DNA of 64,000 nucleotides from an uncultured Akkermansia sp. Lineage in GTDB: Bacteria; Verrucomicrobiota; Verrucomicrobiia; Verrucomicrobiales; Akkermansiaceae. The notes below the pieces were generated by a model that worked only from the letters and a program-made list of their open reading frames with translations, searched no databases and was not told the DNA's origin. This document shows positions 7,496 to 15,908 of this stretch, piece after piece. The stretch is taken from NCBI GenBank assembly GCA_905200945.1, contig CAJKMG010000001.1, positions 62,001-126,000 on the forward strand, read 5' to 3'. Within the stretch, counting starts at the first letter, position 1, and every line of letters begins with the position of its first letter. The position numbers were made by a program, and so were the translations under genes.

Positions 7496-9811
7496 ATGAG
7501 AAACTTTTTGAAAGCAGCCGTCGGCTGCCTGGGCATGATCGCCGGGTGTTTCAGTACGGGGGAGGCCCAGGACTTCGGAGGCATGAGCTTCGGGGGAGCG
7601 GGAGACTTTGGCACTCCCCAGACATCCGGTTCCTCCAAGGCCACTGTCACCTCCTATGGAGAAGCTTCTTTCGTCATCGTGACGGAGCTGGCGCTGCCGG
7701 ACCACTGGCACGTTTACTACAAAAATCCGGGAACCGTGGGCCTTCCCATGGAAGCCGCCTTCCAGCCTGTGCCCGGCTTCCGGGTGGAAGGCCCCTTCTG
7801 GCAAATCCCGGAACTGGGGAAAGGGCTTGTGGATTTTTACGGATACAGCGGAAAAGCCAAAATGGCGTTCCGTGTAACTCCGGAAAAGGATGCCCCCCCG
7901 GAAGCGACGTTCACCACCACCATGACGTGGCAAATGTGCGCGGAACAGTGCGCCGCCCCGGAAACCAGAAACTTCAGCGTCACACTGAAACGCGGAGACG
8001 GGCAGACAGCCCCTGACGCGGCGGAATTGACCGGGAACATGGCAGGGCTTGCCGCCCCTGACTGGGCGGAAGGGCTGAAAGCCCGGATTTCCCAGGAAGG
8101 GAAAACCGTCACCCTGCACCTCAGGACAAACGGACGCCCCGTTCCGCAGGATTCCGTCTATTTTTTCTGCAATCAGGGGGAAATCAACCCTACCACTCCC
8201 CAAACCTTCAAAAAACTGGATGACTCCAATTATGAGCTGTCCATGCAATTCAATGACACCACGGACGGCCTTTACCCCAACAATCTGCCGGACGCAGGCA
8301 AGGGGAAACCGCTGACCAGCCTTTCCGGCATTCTGCGCGCCGGCAGGGAAGGCATCATCATCACGGCGGACGACCGCCCCTTCCCTGGGGAATCCCAGGC
8401 AACAACCGCCGGAACGGAACCCGCCCCGGAATCTTCCGCTTCCATCCCCACTCCTCCGCTGATGGGCCTGGGGGAAATCATGTTCTTCATGTTCATCGGC
8501 GGCATCATCCTCAATGTCATGCCGTGCGTCTTCCCGGTAATCGGCCTCAAAATTATGGGATTCGTCCAGCTGGGGGGAGGGGAACGGAAAAAAGTGCTGG
8601 CCCATTCCCTTACTTTCGTAATGGGCATCCTGATTTCCTTCTGGATCATTACTGCCATTCTGATTGCGCTGAAAGCGAACATGTTTGACTGGAGCGCCCC
8701 AGCCGGCCCCGGCGTGTTCAGCGGAGACTTCTGGCTGGGCCGCGGCGCGGAGGGCGTTGTCAACTGGGCTTTCTGGTTTGAAAACCCCTGGGTGAATTTC
8801 TGCCTGCTGGGCCTGATGCTCGCCATGGGGCTGAGCATGTTCGGCGTCTTTGAAATAGGCGTCAAGGCCACGACCATGGGCAACGACCTCCAGCACCGGA
8901 AAGGTTATGCCGGATCCTTCTGGTCCGGTGCCCTGGCTACGGTCATCTCCACCCCGTGCAGCGCTCCGTTCCTGGGCCAGGCTATCGGCGCGGCCATGCT
9001 CCAGCCGCCGCTGGGCATCGTGCTCTGCCTGACCATGATGGGGCTTGGAATGTCCCTTCCCTACATCATTCTGGGCGCCTTTCCCGTCCTGACCAGATAC
9101 CTGCCCAAACCCGGCGCATGGATGGAATCCTTCAAACAGGCCATGTCCTTCCTGATGTTCGGCACCGCCGCCTACTTCCTCTGGATTTACATAGCCTTCT
9201 TTGATGCTGAAAACCATCCTCAGGACATCCTGTTCCTCTTCTTCGGGCTGGTGCTGTTTTCCATGGCCTTTTGGGTATACGGCAGATGGTGCCCCATATA
9301 CCGCAGCAGAAAGTCCCGCATCACGGGAGGCATCTTCTCCGTAATCTTCCTGCTGGCCGGCCTGTATTACATGCTTCCGCCGGAAGGAGCAGCCTGGTTC
9401 GGCCGCGGTTCCGCTCCCGGGGCGGCGGAGTCCTCCGCTGCCGCAGCACCCTTCCTCCAGGAGGAAGGAAATATCTGGATACCCTGGAGCCCGGAAGCCA
9501 TGCAGGCCGCCCTGGACGGAGGGAAACCCGTTTATGTGGACTTCACGGCCCGCTGGTGCTCCACCTGCCAGGTCAACAAGGCCTCCTATACGGATGAAGT
9601 GCTGGCCGCTTTCAAAAAATATGGCATCGTCATGATGAAGGCGGACAAGACCCGCACGAACCCCGCCATTGACCAGGAACTGAAAAACCTGGGGCGCACG
9701 GCCGTTCCCGTCAATGCCCTGTATCTTCCCGGCAGAAAACCCGTCGTCACCAGGGAACTCCTGTCCCCGGCCTACCTGCTGGAATTCCTGGAAAAGGAAA
9801 TGGAACGCTAG
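7496..9811 (+). CDS. DsbD-like thiol:disulfide interchange protein
   Basis: The protein carries reducing power from cytoplasmic thioredoxin across the inner membrane to periplasmic partners. Its 771 residues show the three expected parts. First is a signal peptide and a periplasmic DsbD-alpha-like domain with CAEQCAAPE. Second is a polytopic domain of about eight helices, with conserved cysteines in VMPCVFPVIGLKI and STPCSAPFLGQAIG. Last is a C-terminal thioredoxin domain with RWCSTCQ (cysteines near 687 and 690). The start at 7496 (MRNFLKAAVGCLG) is preferred over the ATG at 7478 because it gives a cleaner signal peptide. It stands alone, divergent from the OsmC gene. The exact symbol (dsbD or a ScsB-like relative) is not settled. 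Confidence 0.88.
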   Translation: MRNFLKAAVGCLGMIAGCFSTGEAQDFGGMSFGGAGDFGTPQTSGSSKATVTSYGEASFVIVTELALPDHWHVYYKNPGTVGLPMEAAFQPVPGFRVEGPFWQIPELGKGLVDFYGYSGKAKMAFRVTPEKDAPPEATFTTTMTWQMCAEQCAAPETRNFSVTLKRGDGQTAPDAAELTGNMAGLAAPDWAEGLKARISQEGKTVTLHLRTNGRPVPQDSVYFFCNQGEINPTTPQTFKKLDDSNYELSMQFNDTTDGLYPNNLPDAGKGKPLTSLSGILRAGREGIIITADDRPFPGESQATTAGTEPAPESSASIPTPPLMGLGEIMFFMFIGGIILNVMPCVFPVIGLKIMGFVQLGGGERKKVLAHSLTFVMGILISFWIITAILIALKANMFDWSAPAGPGVFSGDFWLGRGAEGVVNWAFWFENPWVNFCLLGLMLAMGLSMFGVFEIGVKATTMGNDLQHRKGYAGSFWSGALATVISTPCSAPFLGQAIGAAMLQPPLGIVLCLTMMGLGMSLPYIILGAFPVLTRYLPKPGAWMESFKQAMSFLMFGTAAYFLWIYIAFFDAENHPQDILFLFFGLVLFSMAFWVYGRWCPIYRSRKSRITGGIFSVIFLLAGLYYMLPPEGAAWFGRGSAPGAAESSAAAAPFLQEEGNIWIPWSPEAMQAALDGGKPVYVDFTARWCSTCQVNKASYTDEVLAAFKKYGIVMMKADKTRTNPAIDQELKNLGRTAVPVNALYLPGRKPVVTRELLSPAYLLEFLEKEMER

Positions 9812-9826
9812 GACGTCTTGTCATGC

Positions 9827-9845
9827 GGGCGGCAATCCGCCGCCC
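9827..9845. terminator. GC-rich hairpin between convergent genes
   Basis: GGGCGGC-AATCC-GCCGCCC forms a strong 7-bp stem 15 bp after the dsbD-like stop and 41 bp from the end of the convergent esterase gene. It lacks a T-run, so termination is only likely. Confidence 0.4.
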
Positions 9846-9886
9846 TCCCCCCCAGGCCATGCCGGGCAGCAGGAAACGGGGAAAGC

Positions 9887-10618
9887 TTACCCTTCCCCGT
9901 TCAACAGCGGCAGCAACGCGTCCGCCCATGCCTGATAACCCTTCTCCGTTAAATGGACATGATCCCTGAACATGCCCTCCCTGAACGTCCCGTCCGGCTT
10001 CAGCAGGCTCTCGTTAATGGATAAAATGGTGGTCCTCGGAAGCTCAAGCCTGCGCAGCAAACGGTTAATCTCCTCCTGCCTCCTGCGCAACGGGCTGCCG
10101 GGATCGGGGCCGTAGGGAGTCACCTCCATCAGGATCAAACGGGTCTCCGGAAATTTCTTCAGCAGGCGTACGGCTATCTCCCGGATGCCCTTCACCGTCT
10201 GCGCCGCGGCTTGCCTCCCCTTCCAGCGGCCGATATTATTCGTCCCGGCCAGTAAAATGCAATAGCGGGGGGAAGTCTTGACCGCCAGTTTCGTATCCTC
10301 CATGCGCCACAGCATGCTGTCCGTCCTGTCCCCGCTCACTCCGAAGTTGACCGCCTTCATCGGCACGAACAGCCTCTTCCACAGCGCGGCTCCTTCCCGT
10401 TCCCAGCATTCCGTAATGGAATCCCCCACGAACAGAATGCCGCATTCCTTCCCCAGCAAATTTTCCCGAACCGCCCTGTAACGGGCCGGAACCCACGGCT
10501 GGGTATTCAGTTTGGGAACATCGGGCGGATCCGGAACCTCATCAGCAGGAGCCGCATACACGGCTGAAGAAGCAAAGGAGAGCAATAAAAAAACGGCAGA
10601 GAAAACAGAAGCATTCAT
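9887..10618 (-). CDS. secreted SGNH/GDSL-family esterase
   Basis: The protein is an SGNH hydrolase of the platelet-activating-factor acetylhydrolase type. It probably removes acyl or acetyl groups from glycans or lipids outside the cytoplasm. A signal peptide ends near residue 22 (SSAVYAAP). The family blocks are all visible: GDSITE with nucleophile Ser67, NFGVSGDRT with the oxyanion glycine, AGTNNIG (Asn127), and FRDHVHLTEKGY with the Asp219/His222 pair. At 243 residues it is complete. In a mucin-degrading organism a sialate or glycan O-acetylesterase role is attractive, but this is inference; nothing in the neighbourhood fixes the substrate. Confidence 0.85.
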   Translation of the reverse strand: MNASVFSAVFLLLSFASSAVYAAPADEVPDPPDVPKLNTQPWVPARYRAVRENLLGKECGILFVGDSITECWEREGAALWKRLFVPMKAVNFGVSGDRTDSMLWRMEDTKLAVKTSPRYCILLAGTNNIGRWKGRQAAAQTVKGIREIAVRLLKKFPETRLILMEVTPYGPDPGSPLRRRQEEINRLLRRLELPRTTILSINESLLKPDGTFREGMFRDHVHLTEKGYQAWADALLPLLNGEG

Positions 10619-10669
10619 CTTTTTCCGAATACGTGGCCCGGAAAAGCATTCTTTCCCCTGCCGGGAAAA

Positions 10670-11263
10670 TCATGTTCTCAACGCCTTGCCCAATACCTCC
10701 AAAGGCTGGCCGGACAAATTCAATTCCTTTACCAGAAAACGGACAATCAGCAGGCTTGCCAGCGCATCATACAAAGCGTCATGCCAGCGGCGCGCAGGAA
10801 GAAACGCCTCCACGGAACAGGTCAACCCCAGGGCGCCGCACAAAGAAGACAGGGAATAATCCGCCAGACCGGGAACGCACATCCGGCCCAAAGCCAGCGT
10901 ATCCAGCCACGGACCGAAGCCGTGGCCCGGAAACCGCCGCAGGAACTTCCGTTCCGTGGCCGGATTATGCCCCACCACCACGGCCTGCCCCAGCCGGGAA
11001 CGTATCTCCGGCCACAGGGAAGGAAAAGACGGGGCATCCGCCAGCATCTCCGTAGTAATGCCGTGCACCTGGGAGGCGGACCATAAAACCGGCTTCTCCA
11101 CCGCAATATAGGAAGTCCACAGCTCAGGTTCGTCCTCCAGGCGGGAACATGCGGCTATGCCTATCTGTACGGGCTGGTCCGTCTCCCCCCGGGCCGCGCC
11201 GGCGGATTCAAAATCAATGGCGGCGAAACGCAGGCCGCCGATTGTATCCGAAAGCGGAGGCAT
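10670..11263 (-). CDS. DnaQ-like 3'-5' exonuclease (DEDD superfamily)
   Basis: This 197-residue protein has the three exonuclease motifs. FAAIDFES gives Asp17 and Glu19. The motif II region is around VVVGHNPATERKFL. WHDALYDALAS gives the H-x-x-x-x-D form of motif III. It matches stand-alone DNA polymerase III epsilon-like exonucleases. The ATG at 11263 directly follows the mutS stop (TGATATG arrangement), so it is co-transcribed and probably coupled with mutS. That context suggests it acts in excision or proofreading linked to mismatch repair, although no such partnership is proven by sequence. Confidence 0.82.
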   Translation of the reverse strand: MPPLSDTIGGLRFAAIDFESAGAARGETDQPVQIGIAACSRLEDEPELWTSYIAVEKPVLWSASQVHGITTEMLADAPSFPSLWPEIRSRLGQAVVVGHNPATERKFLRRFPGHGFGPWLDTLALGRMCVPGLADYSLSSLCGALGLTCSVEAFLPARRWHDALYDALASLLIVRFLVKELNLSGQPLEVLGKALRT

Positions 11264-11264
11264 A

Positions 11265-13766
11265 TCAGAACAACTCCAGCTGAGCATATTCCCCGACAGG
11301 CATATCGTCGTCCATGTCCGTATTCTTGGCTCTCGGTTCCGCCAGCCGGGAGCGCCCCTTTTTCCTGGGGCGCGTGGAATTCATCTCCAGATGGGACAGG
11401 ATGGCCTTGGCGCGGTCCACAATGACGGCAGGCATGCCGGCCAGTCGGGCCACCTGAATGCCGTAGGACTTGTCCGCCGCTCCCGGCACAATCTTGCGCA
11501 AAAACACAATTTCCTCCTTCCACTCCCGCACGGCCACATTGTAATTCTGCACGCCCTGCCTGGAATTGGCCAAATCCGTCAGCTCATGATAATGCGTGGC
11601 GAACAGGGTGCGGGACTTCAGCTCGTCATGCAGGTATTCCGCCACGGCCCAGGCGATGGAAAGACCGTCAAAGGTGGCCGTGCCCCGCCCGATTTCATCC
11701 AGAATAATCAGGGAGCGCTCCGTGGCGTTATTCAGAATCAGGGAGGTTTCGCTCATCTCCACCATAAAGGTGGACTGGCCGCGCGCCAGGTCGTCGCTGG
11801 CTCCCACGCGGCAGAAAATGCGGTCAACCAAACCGATGTGGGCGGACTCCGCCGGCACATACGCTCCAATCTGGGCCATCAGCGTAATCAGGGCCACCTG
11901 GCGGATATAGGTGCTCTTGCCCGCCATATTGGGCCCGGTCAGCAGAATAAGCCGGTTCTCCTCCGGTTCCAGAAAGGCGTCATTGGGAACGAACACATCG
12001 CCGGAAACATTCTGCTCAATGACAGGATGGCGGCCATTGACAATGCGCAGGGTCATGGAATTGTCCAGAACGGGGCGGCAGTACCGGTACTGCTGCGCTC
12101 CCTCCGCCAGCCCCAGCAGCACGTCCAGGTCCGCCATGGCGTCCGCCGTAATCTGGATATCGTCAATGTGGCGTCCCACTTCCCCGCGCAACAGGAGGAA
12201 CTGCTCATACTCCACCTGGCGGGAACGCTCGTCCGCCCCCAGGATGGTATTCTCCATCTGCTTGAGTTCCGGGGTAATAAAGCGTTCCGCGTTCACCAGC
12301 GTCTGCTTGCGCTGATAATCCGGGGGCACTTTATCGTAATGGCTCTTCGTTACTTCAATGTAATAGCCGAAGACGTTATTGAAGCGGATTTTCAGGGAAT
12401 CAATGCCCGTTCGCTTGCGCTCCTTCTCCTGCAGCCGGGCCAGCCACTCCTTCCCGTCGCGGGAAGCCAGACGCAATTCATCCAGGCCGGCGTGGTACCC
12501 TTCCCTGATGATGCCACCCTCCTTGATGGTCACGGGCGGTTCCTCCACCAGGGCGCGCTGGAGCAAATCCACCAGCTCATCAAAGCAGCCCATGCGGGAA
12601 CGGATGCTCTCCAGCATCTCCCCGCCGCCGGGCAGGGATTCCAGATCATCCCTGAGCGCGGGAATGCGCGCCAGGGAGGAAGCCAGCGCCTGGAGGTCGC
12701 GGGCATTCCCCGCGCCCTGGGAAATGCGGCCCGTCAGCCGCTCCATGTCCCGCACATTCTTCAGGCTCTCCCTCAGCTTGCTCATCAGGTAGGGCTCCTG
12801 AAGCAGAACGGCGATCACCTCCTGCCTCGCCAGAAGCTTTTCCAGATCACACAGGGGGTGGAGCAGCCAGTCCCGGAGTTTGCGCGCGCCCATGGGGGTG
12901 CTTGTCCTGTCCAGGGTCCCCAGCAGGGAAAGCTTCACGCCGCCGCGGGAATCCACCAGGTCCAGATTCCTCTGGCTGGCCTGGTCAATCAGCACGGCGT
13001 TCTCCGTGGCGCGCACAGAAATGCGGCGCAAGTGGTCCGTAGGGCGGCGGAGCTGGTAGCCCAGATAATGGAGCACCGCGCCGGACGCTCCCAGGGCGGC
13101 GGTCATCTCCCCGCAGCCGAAACCGTCCAGGGAATGCACCCGGAAATGGCTCAGCAAATTGGGAATGGCCGTGGAAGGCAGAAAAGTATATCCGTCGTAA
13201 TAAAGCGTGGGATGGGTTCCGGGGAAACAGTCCGTCTGCTCGTCGCTGACCAGGAGTTCGGAGGGATTGATGCGGGACAGCTCGTCCAGAAGCAAATCCA
13301 TGTGTTCGAACTGGGCCACGGAAAATTCCCCCGTGGTGTGGTCCACGCATGCCAGGCCGAAGCGCTTCTTGTCCTTGTACAACGCCACAATGTAATTATG
13401 GCGGGAGGAATCCAGCAAATTCATGTCCGCCAGGGTTCCGGCGGAAATCACGCGGGTCAGTTCCCGCTCCACCAGCTTGCCCGGCTGCGGAATGGTGGTC
13501 TGCTCCGCAATAGCCACCCGCTTACCTCCCTTCACCAGCCGTCCGATATACCCTTCCGCGCTGTGGTGGGGCACCCCGCACATCGGAATGCCGTGGCGTT
13601 TGGTCAGCGTCAGGCCCAGAATGGCGGAGGCTTCCTTGGCGTCCTCAAAAAACATTTCGTAAAAATCCCCCAGCCGGAAAAACAGCAGCACGTCTTCCGG
13701 CAGGCCCTTCTTCATGCGAAGGTACTGATCCATCATCGGGGTTGAGGCAGGTCCGGAATTACTCAT
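11265..13766 (-). CDS. mutS: DNA mismatch repair protein MutS
   Basis: MutS recognises mismatches and starts repair. All 833 residues are present. The N-terminal mismatch-binding domain has the wedge motif FFRLGDFYEMFFEDA (Phe-x-Glu). The connector, lever and clamp domains follow. The ATPase has Walker A GPNMAGKSTYIRQ near 608, SLIILDEIGRGTATFDGLS and FATHYHEL. The C-terminal helix-turn-helix dimerisation region is also present. The start MSNSGPASTPMMDQYLRMK is normal. The exonuclease gene follows without a gap. Two palindromes lie 62-104 bp upstream of the start. A mutL partner is not in the window. Confidence 0.97.
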   Translation of the reverse strand: MSNSGPASTPMMDQYLRMKKGLPEDVLLFFRLGDFYEMFFEDAKEASAILGLTLTKRHGIPMCGVPHHSAEGYIGRLVKGGKRVAIAEQTTIPQPGKLVERELTRVISAGTLADMNLLDSSRHNYIVALYKDKKRFGLACVDHTTGEFSVAQFEHMDLLLDELSRINPSELLVSDEQTDCFPGTHPTLYYDGYTFLPSTAIPNLLSHFRVHSLDGFGCGEMTAALGASGAVLHYLGYQLRRPTDHLRRISVRATENAVLIDQASQRNLDLVDSRGGVKLSLLGTLDRTSTPMGARKLRDWLLHPLCDLEKLLARQEVIAVLLQEPYLMSKLRESLKNVRDMERLTGRISQGAGNARDLQALASSLARIPALRDDLESLPGGGEMLESIRSRMGCFDELVDLLQRALVEEPPVTIKEGGIIREGYHAGLDELRLASRDGKEWLARLQEKERKRTGIDSLKIRFNNVFGYYIEVTKSHYDKVPPDYQRKQTLVNAERFITPELKQMENTILGADERSRQVEYEQFLLLRGEVGRHIDDIQITADAMADLDVLLGLAEGAQQYRYCRPVLDNSMTLRIVNGRHPVIEQNVSGDVFVPNDAFLEPEENRLILLTGPNMAGKSTYIRQVALITLMAQIGAYVPAESAHIGLVDRIFCRVGASDDLARGQSTFMVEMSETSLILNNATERSLIILDEIGRGTATFDGLSIAWAVAEYLHDELKSRTLFATHYHELTDLANSRQGVQNYNVAVREWKEEIVFLRKIVPGAADKSYGIQVARLAGMPAVIVDRAKAILSHLEMNSTRPRKKGRSRLAEPRAKNTDMDDDMPVGEYAQLELF

Positions 13767-13827
13767 AAATAACGATGAGAGAGTAATCCGACTGCGGCTT
13801 CAAGGCAAGGTTGGAATCCGGTCAAGA

Positions 13828-13869
13828 CAGGATGAGAATATCCTGCAAACACCTGTTTCTTGAAACAGG
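13828..13869. promoter_or_regulatory. two tandem inverted repeats between the sigma-54 activator 3' end and mutS
   Basis: CAGGAT-N6-ATCCTG (13828-13845) is followed by CCTGTTTC-TT-GAAACAGG (13852-13869). Neither has a T-run. They could be a weak terminator for the activator gene, which ends at 13887, or operators for mutS, which starts at 13766 on the same strand. The second contains CTG-N10-CAG and TGTTT-N4-AAACA, both LexA-like in form. Confidence 0.4.
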
Positions 13870-13886
13870 ATTAGTTCCCTCCCCAG

Positions 13887-15446
13887 CTACTCCGCTTTAC
13901 TGCCCCTCTTCAGCAAATGCCTGCGAAGCGTCGCCCTCTGAATCCCCAGCAGTTCAGCGGCGCGGCTGATGCTGCCACATTGCTGATAAACTCTCTCGCA
14001 ATGCCAGGCCGCCACCTCATCCAGCCGGACAGGCATCACTCCGGGAATATCCTCACCCCCCGTTTTTTCTTCTGTTCCGCGATTCTCCAAATACCGGCTC
14101 AGCACATCCCGCCAGTTTCCATGCCCCATGACGTCGGCATATTTCAAAAAATTGGACAACTCCCTCACGTTTCCCGGCCAGGAATAAGTCATTAACACTT
14201 CATCCGCGCCATCAGGCAAAGGGACACCCTTTCTCCCTCTCCACAAAGCATCCGCTATTTCCGCAACATCCTCCATCATCTCCCTGAGAGGAACGGTCGT
14301 AATCGTAAATTCCTGAAGGCGAAACAGCAAATCTTCACGGAATGTCCCTTCCTTCGCCATTTTCCAGAGATTTTTATTGGTGGCAGTAATCAAGCGCACA
14401 TTTACCTCTACCTCGCTGGTTCCGCCCAGAGGCAGCAGGCGCTTCTCTTCAAGAATGCGCAGCAGAACACCTTGAGACTCTAAAGGCAAATCCCCGATTT
14501 CATCAAGAAACAGGGTACCGCCGCAGGCCAGCTCAAAAACCCCCTTCTTATCTCCGGAAGCTCCCGTAAAAGCCCCCTTGCGATACCCCAGAAAAGTTGC
14601 CTCCAGCAACCCGGGATTGGACGAAGCGCAATTAAAAGAAAGGAAAGTCTGATTCCAACGAGGCGAATTAAGATGCAGGTGCACAGCCACACTCTCCTTG
14701 CCCGTCCCGGATTCGCCAAGAATCATGACGCGTACGTCATCCACGGGAGCGGCCTTGACAATCATCTCTTTTAATCGTTGAACAGCTCCGCTCCTTCCCT
14801 TGATCTCCCGGTGTCCATACAACCGGAACAAATCCATATAACGGCGCATGGCAGCAGACTCGCCTCCCGTTCTCCAGCTCAGCAAATCGTTTAAATACTG
14901 GGCCAGGACTTTCCTGCCATGATCATCACCCGACCGCATTACCCGGTTGACAAATCCGGCTATTTGGGCCAATTCCAACATCCGGCCATAATCCGGATCT
15001 TCCTGACGCCCGGCTTTCGCCAGGTATTTCGCCAACTCCTCCTGTTTTCCCCAAGGGGCGCACAAGCGATACGCCATCTCCGTAAAGTAAAGGTCGCAGT
15101 CGCCTATTCTCTCCTCCAGCAATCCGGACAAACAGGCCTTTTCCTGTTCCCCCATTTCCTGATTGCTCAACCATACCACACGCACTCCCGACCTTCTCAG
15201 CGACTCGATTTTTTCCGCCAGCAATCGGCTGTTCCTGCCCAGACCAATTCCTACCAGATAAATGACTCCGGGCCGCTTCTCCTGAAGCAGAACTCCCGCC
15301 AACACTCCCGCCAGCCCGCTCATGGAAGAAAACCTCAACTCCGTCCCCCTTCCTTCCTCCTTCTCTTTCAGCGCCACAATCGCGCCTCCAAGCAGGCAAT
15401 CCGCATATCCGTATCCAACAATAATCAATGATTGTTCCCTGCTCAT
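13887..15446 (-). CDS. sigma-54-dependent transcriptional activator with unassigned N-terminal domain
   Basis: This 519-residue enhancer-binding protein remodels sigma-54 RNA polymerase. Residues 220-450 are the AAA+ domain: Walker A GESGTGKE (244-251), the sigma-54 contact loop GAFTGA (291-296), and Walker B LFLDEIGDL (312-320). Residues 480-515 form a Fis-type helix-turn-helix (SISRAAELLGIQRATLRRHL). Residues 1-210 are neither a receiver nor a GAF domain. The pattern LIIVGYGYADCLLGGAI and VIYLVGIGLGR suggests a Rossmann-like sensor of the DHH-phosphoesterase or CARF type, but no catalytic motif is seen. Its ATG overlaps a small upstream ORF by 4 bp, and a consensus sigma-54 promoter lies upstream, so it probably activates its own operon. 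Confidence 0.85.
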   Translation of the reverse strand: MSREQSLIIVGYGYADCLLGGAIVALKEKEEGRGTELRFSSMSGLAGVLAGVLLQEKRPGVIYLVGIGLGRNSRLLAEKIESLRRSGVRVVWLSNQEMGEQEKACLSGLLEERIGDCDLYFTEMAYRLCAPWGKQEELAKYLAKAGRQEDPDYGRMLELAQIAGFVNRVMRSGDDHGRKVLAQYLNDLLSWRTGGESAAMRRYMDLFRLYGHREIKGRSGAVQRLKEMIVKAAPVDDVRVMILGESGTGKESVAVHLHLNSPRWNQTFLSFNCASSNPGLLEATFLGYRKGAFTGASGDKKGVFELACGGTLFLDEIGDLPLESQGVLLRILEEKRLLPLGGTSEVEVNVRLITATNKNLWKMAKEGTFREDLLFRLQEFTITTVPLREMMEDVAEIADALWRGRKGVPLPDGADEVLMTYSWPGNVRELSNFLKYADVMGHGNWRDVLSRYLENRGTEEKTGGEDIPGVMPVRLDEVAAWHCERVYQQCGSISRAAELLGIQRATLRRHLLKRGSKAE

Positions 15447-15667
15447 GACATCTTCTTCCTAAAACCGTTCCTGTCTGAATCCGCATCCCGGTGCATGCCG
15501 GCCGCTTTCTCAGACACCCGGAGCTTCCTGCAAACAACATCATACGGACACCCCGGAGAGATAAAGCCCTTTTCCTGTCCCTCTCCCCGTAAAAAACGGC
15601 AATTCCAGAGGATAGAGAACGCCGCGGCACAACAGCACGTTTCCATATCAAAAGCGGCTATCTTCAT
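15443..15667 (-). CDS. small Cys-rich ORF coupled to the sigma-54 activator
   Basis: This is a possible 74-residue protein (MKIAAFDMETCCCAAAF...) whose stop overlaps the activator start in an ATGA arrangement, the usual sign of translational coupling. It starts about 14 nt after the predicted start site of the sigma-54 promoter, with GGGAATAAAG as a weak ribosome site; an ATG at 15679 is the alternative. It has six cysteines, three of them consecutive, and a basic C-terminus. I recognise no family. It may instead be only a leader that couples translation of the activator. Confidence 0.4.
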   Translation of the reverse strand: MKIAAFDMETCCCAAAFSILWNCRFLRGEGQEKGFISPGCPYDVVCRKLRVSEKAAGMHRDADSDRNGFRKKMS

Positions 15668-15691
15668 CTTTATTCCCATTTTCAGATCTTC

Positions 15692-15707
15692 AGCAAATAA
15701 CGTGCCA
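15692..15707 (-). promoter_or_regulatory. sigma-54 (-24/-12) promoter reading towards the activator gene
   Basis: On the minus strand the sequence is TGGCACGTTATTTGCT, an exact match to the sigma-54 consensus (TGGCAC-N5-TTGC, with GG and GC 10 bp apart). Transcription would start near 15681 and pass through the small ORF into the activator gene. Confidence 0.75.
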
Positions 15708-15712
15708 TATGA

Positions 15713-15788
15713 AAACGGTTCCGTTTCCGCACCAATAAAGGAACAAAAACGGGACACGCCGGTCAATATAAAACCACCGTCTGGTCAA
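15713..15788. promoter_or_regulatory. candidate activator-binding region between divergent sigma-54 promoters
   Basis: The 143 bp between the two opposed sigma-54 promoters contains the palindrome AAACGG-TT-CCGTTT (15713-15726). It also has two GGTCAA direct repeats at 15761 and 15783, 22 bp apart (two helical turns). These are the best candidates for the activator's upstream sites; binding is inferred. Confidence 0.35.
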
Positions 15789-15850
15789 AAATAATCCTTC
15801 CCTTTTAAGCCAGCCCCCTTCCGGGAATATAACGGCAGCCTTCTTTGGGC

Positions 15851-15866
15851 TGGCACACTTTTTGCT
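15851..15866 (+). promoter_or_regulatory. sigma-54 promoter reading towards the ankyrin gene
   Basis: TGGCACACTTTTTGCT matches TGGCAC-N5-TTGC with correct GG/GC spacing. The first sense-strand gene is the ankyrin-repeat gene at 16261, so the transcript would have a leader of about 385 nt that runs antisense through xre. Confidence 0.65.
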
Positions 15867-15908
15867 AAAAAGAAAACGATGCGCTTTCCCTGCCCAATAA
15901 AACGGCTC

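Noticed and set aside
11157..13745. 862-codon open frame on the plus strand
   Set aside because: It is antisense to mutS, which has all family motifs; the translation is low in order and rich in His/Gln/Arg as expected of a shadow frame.
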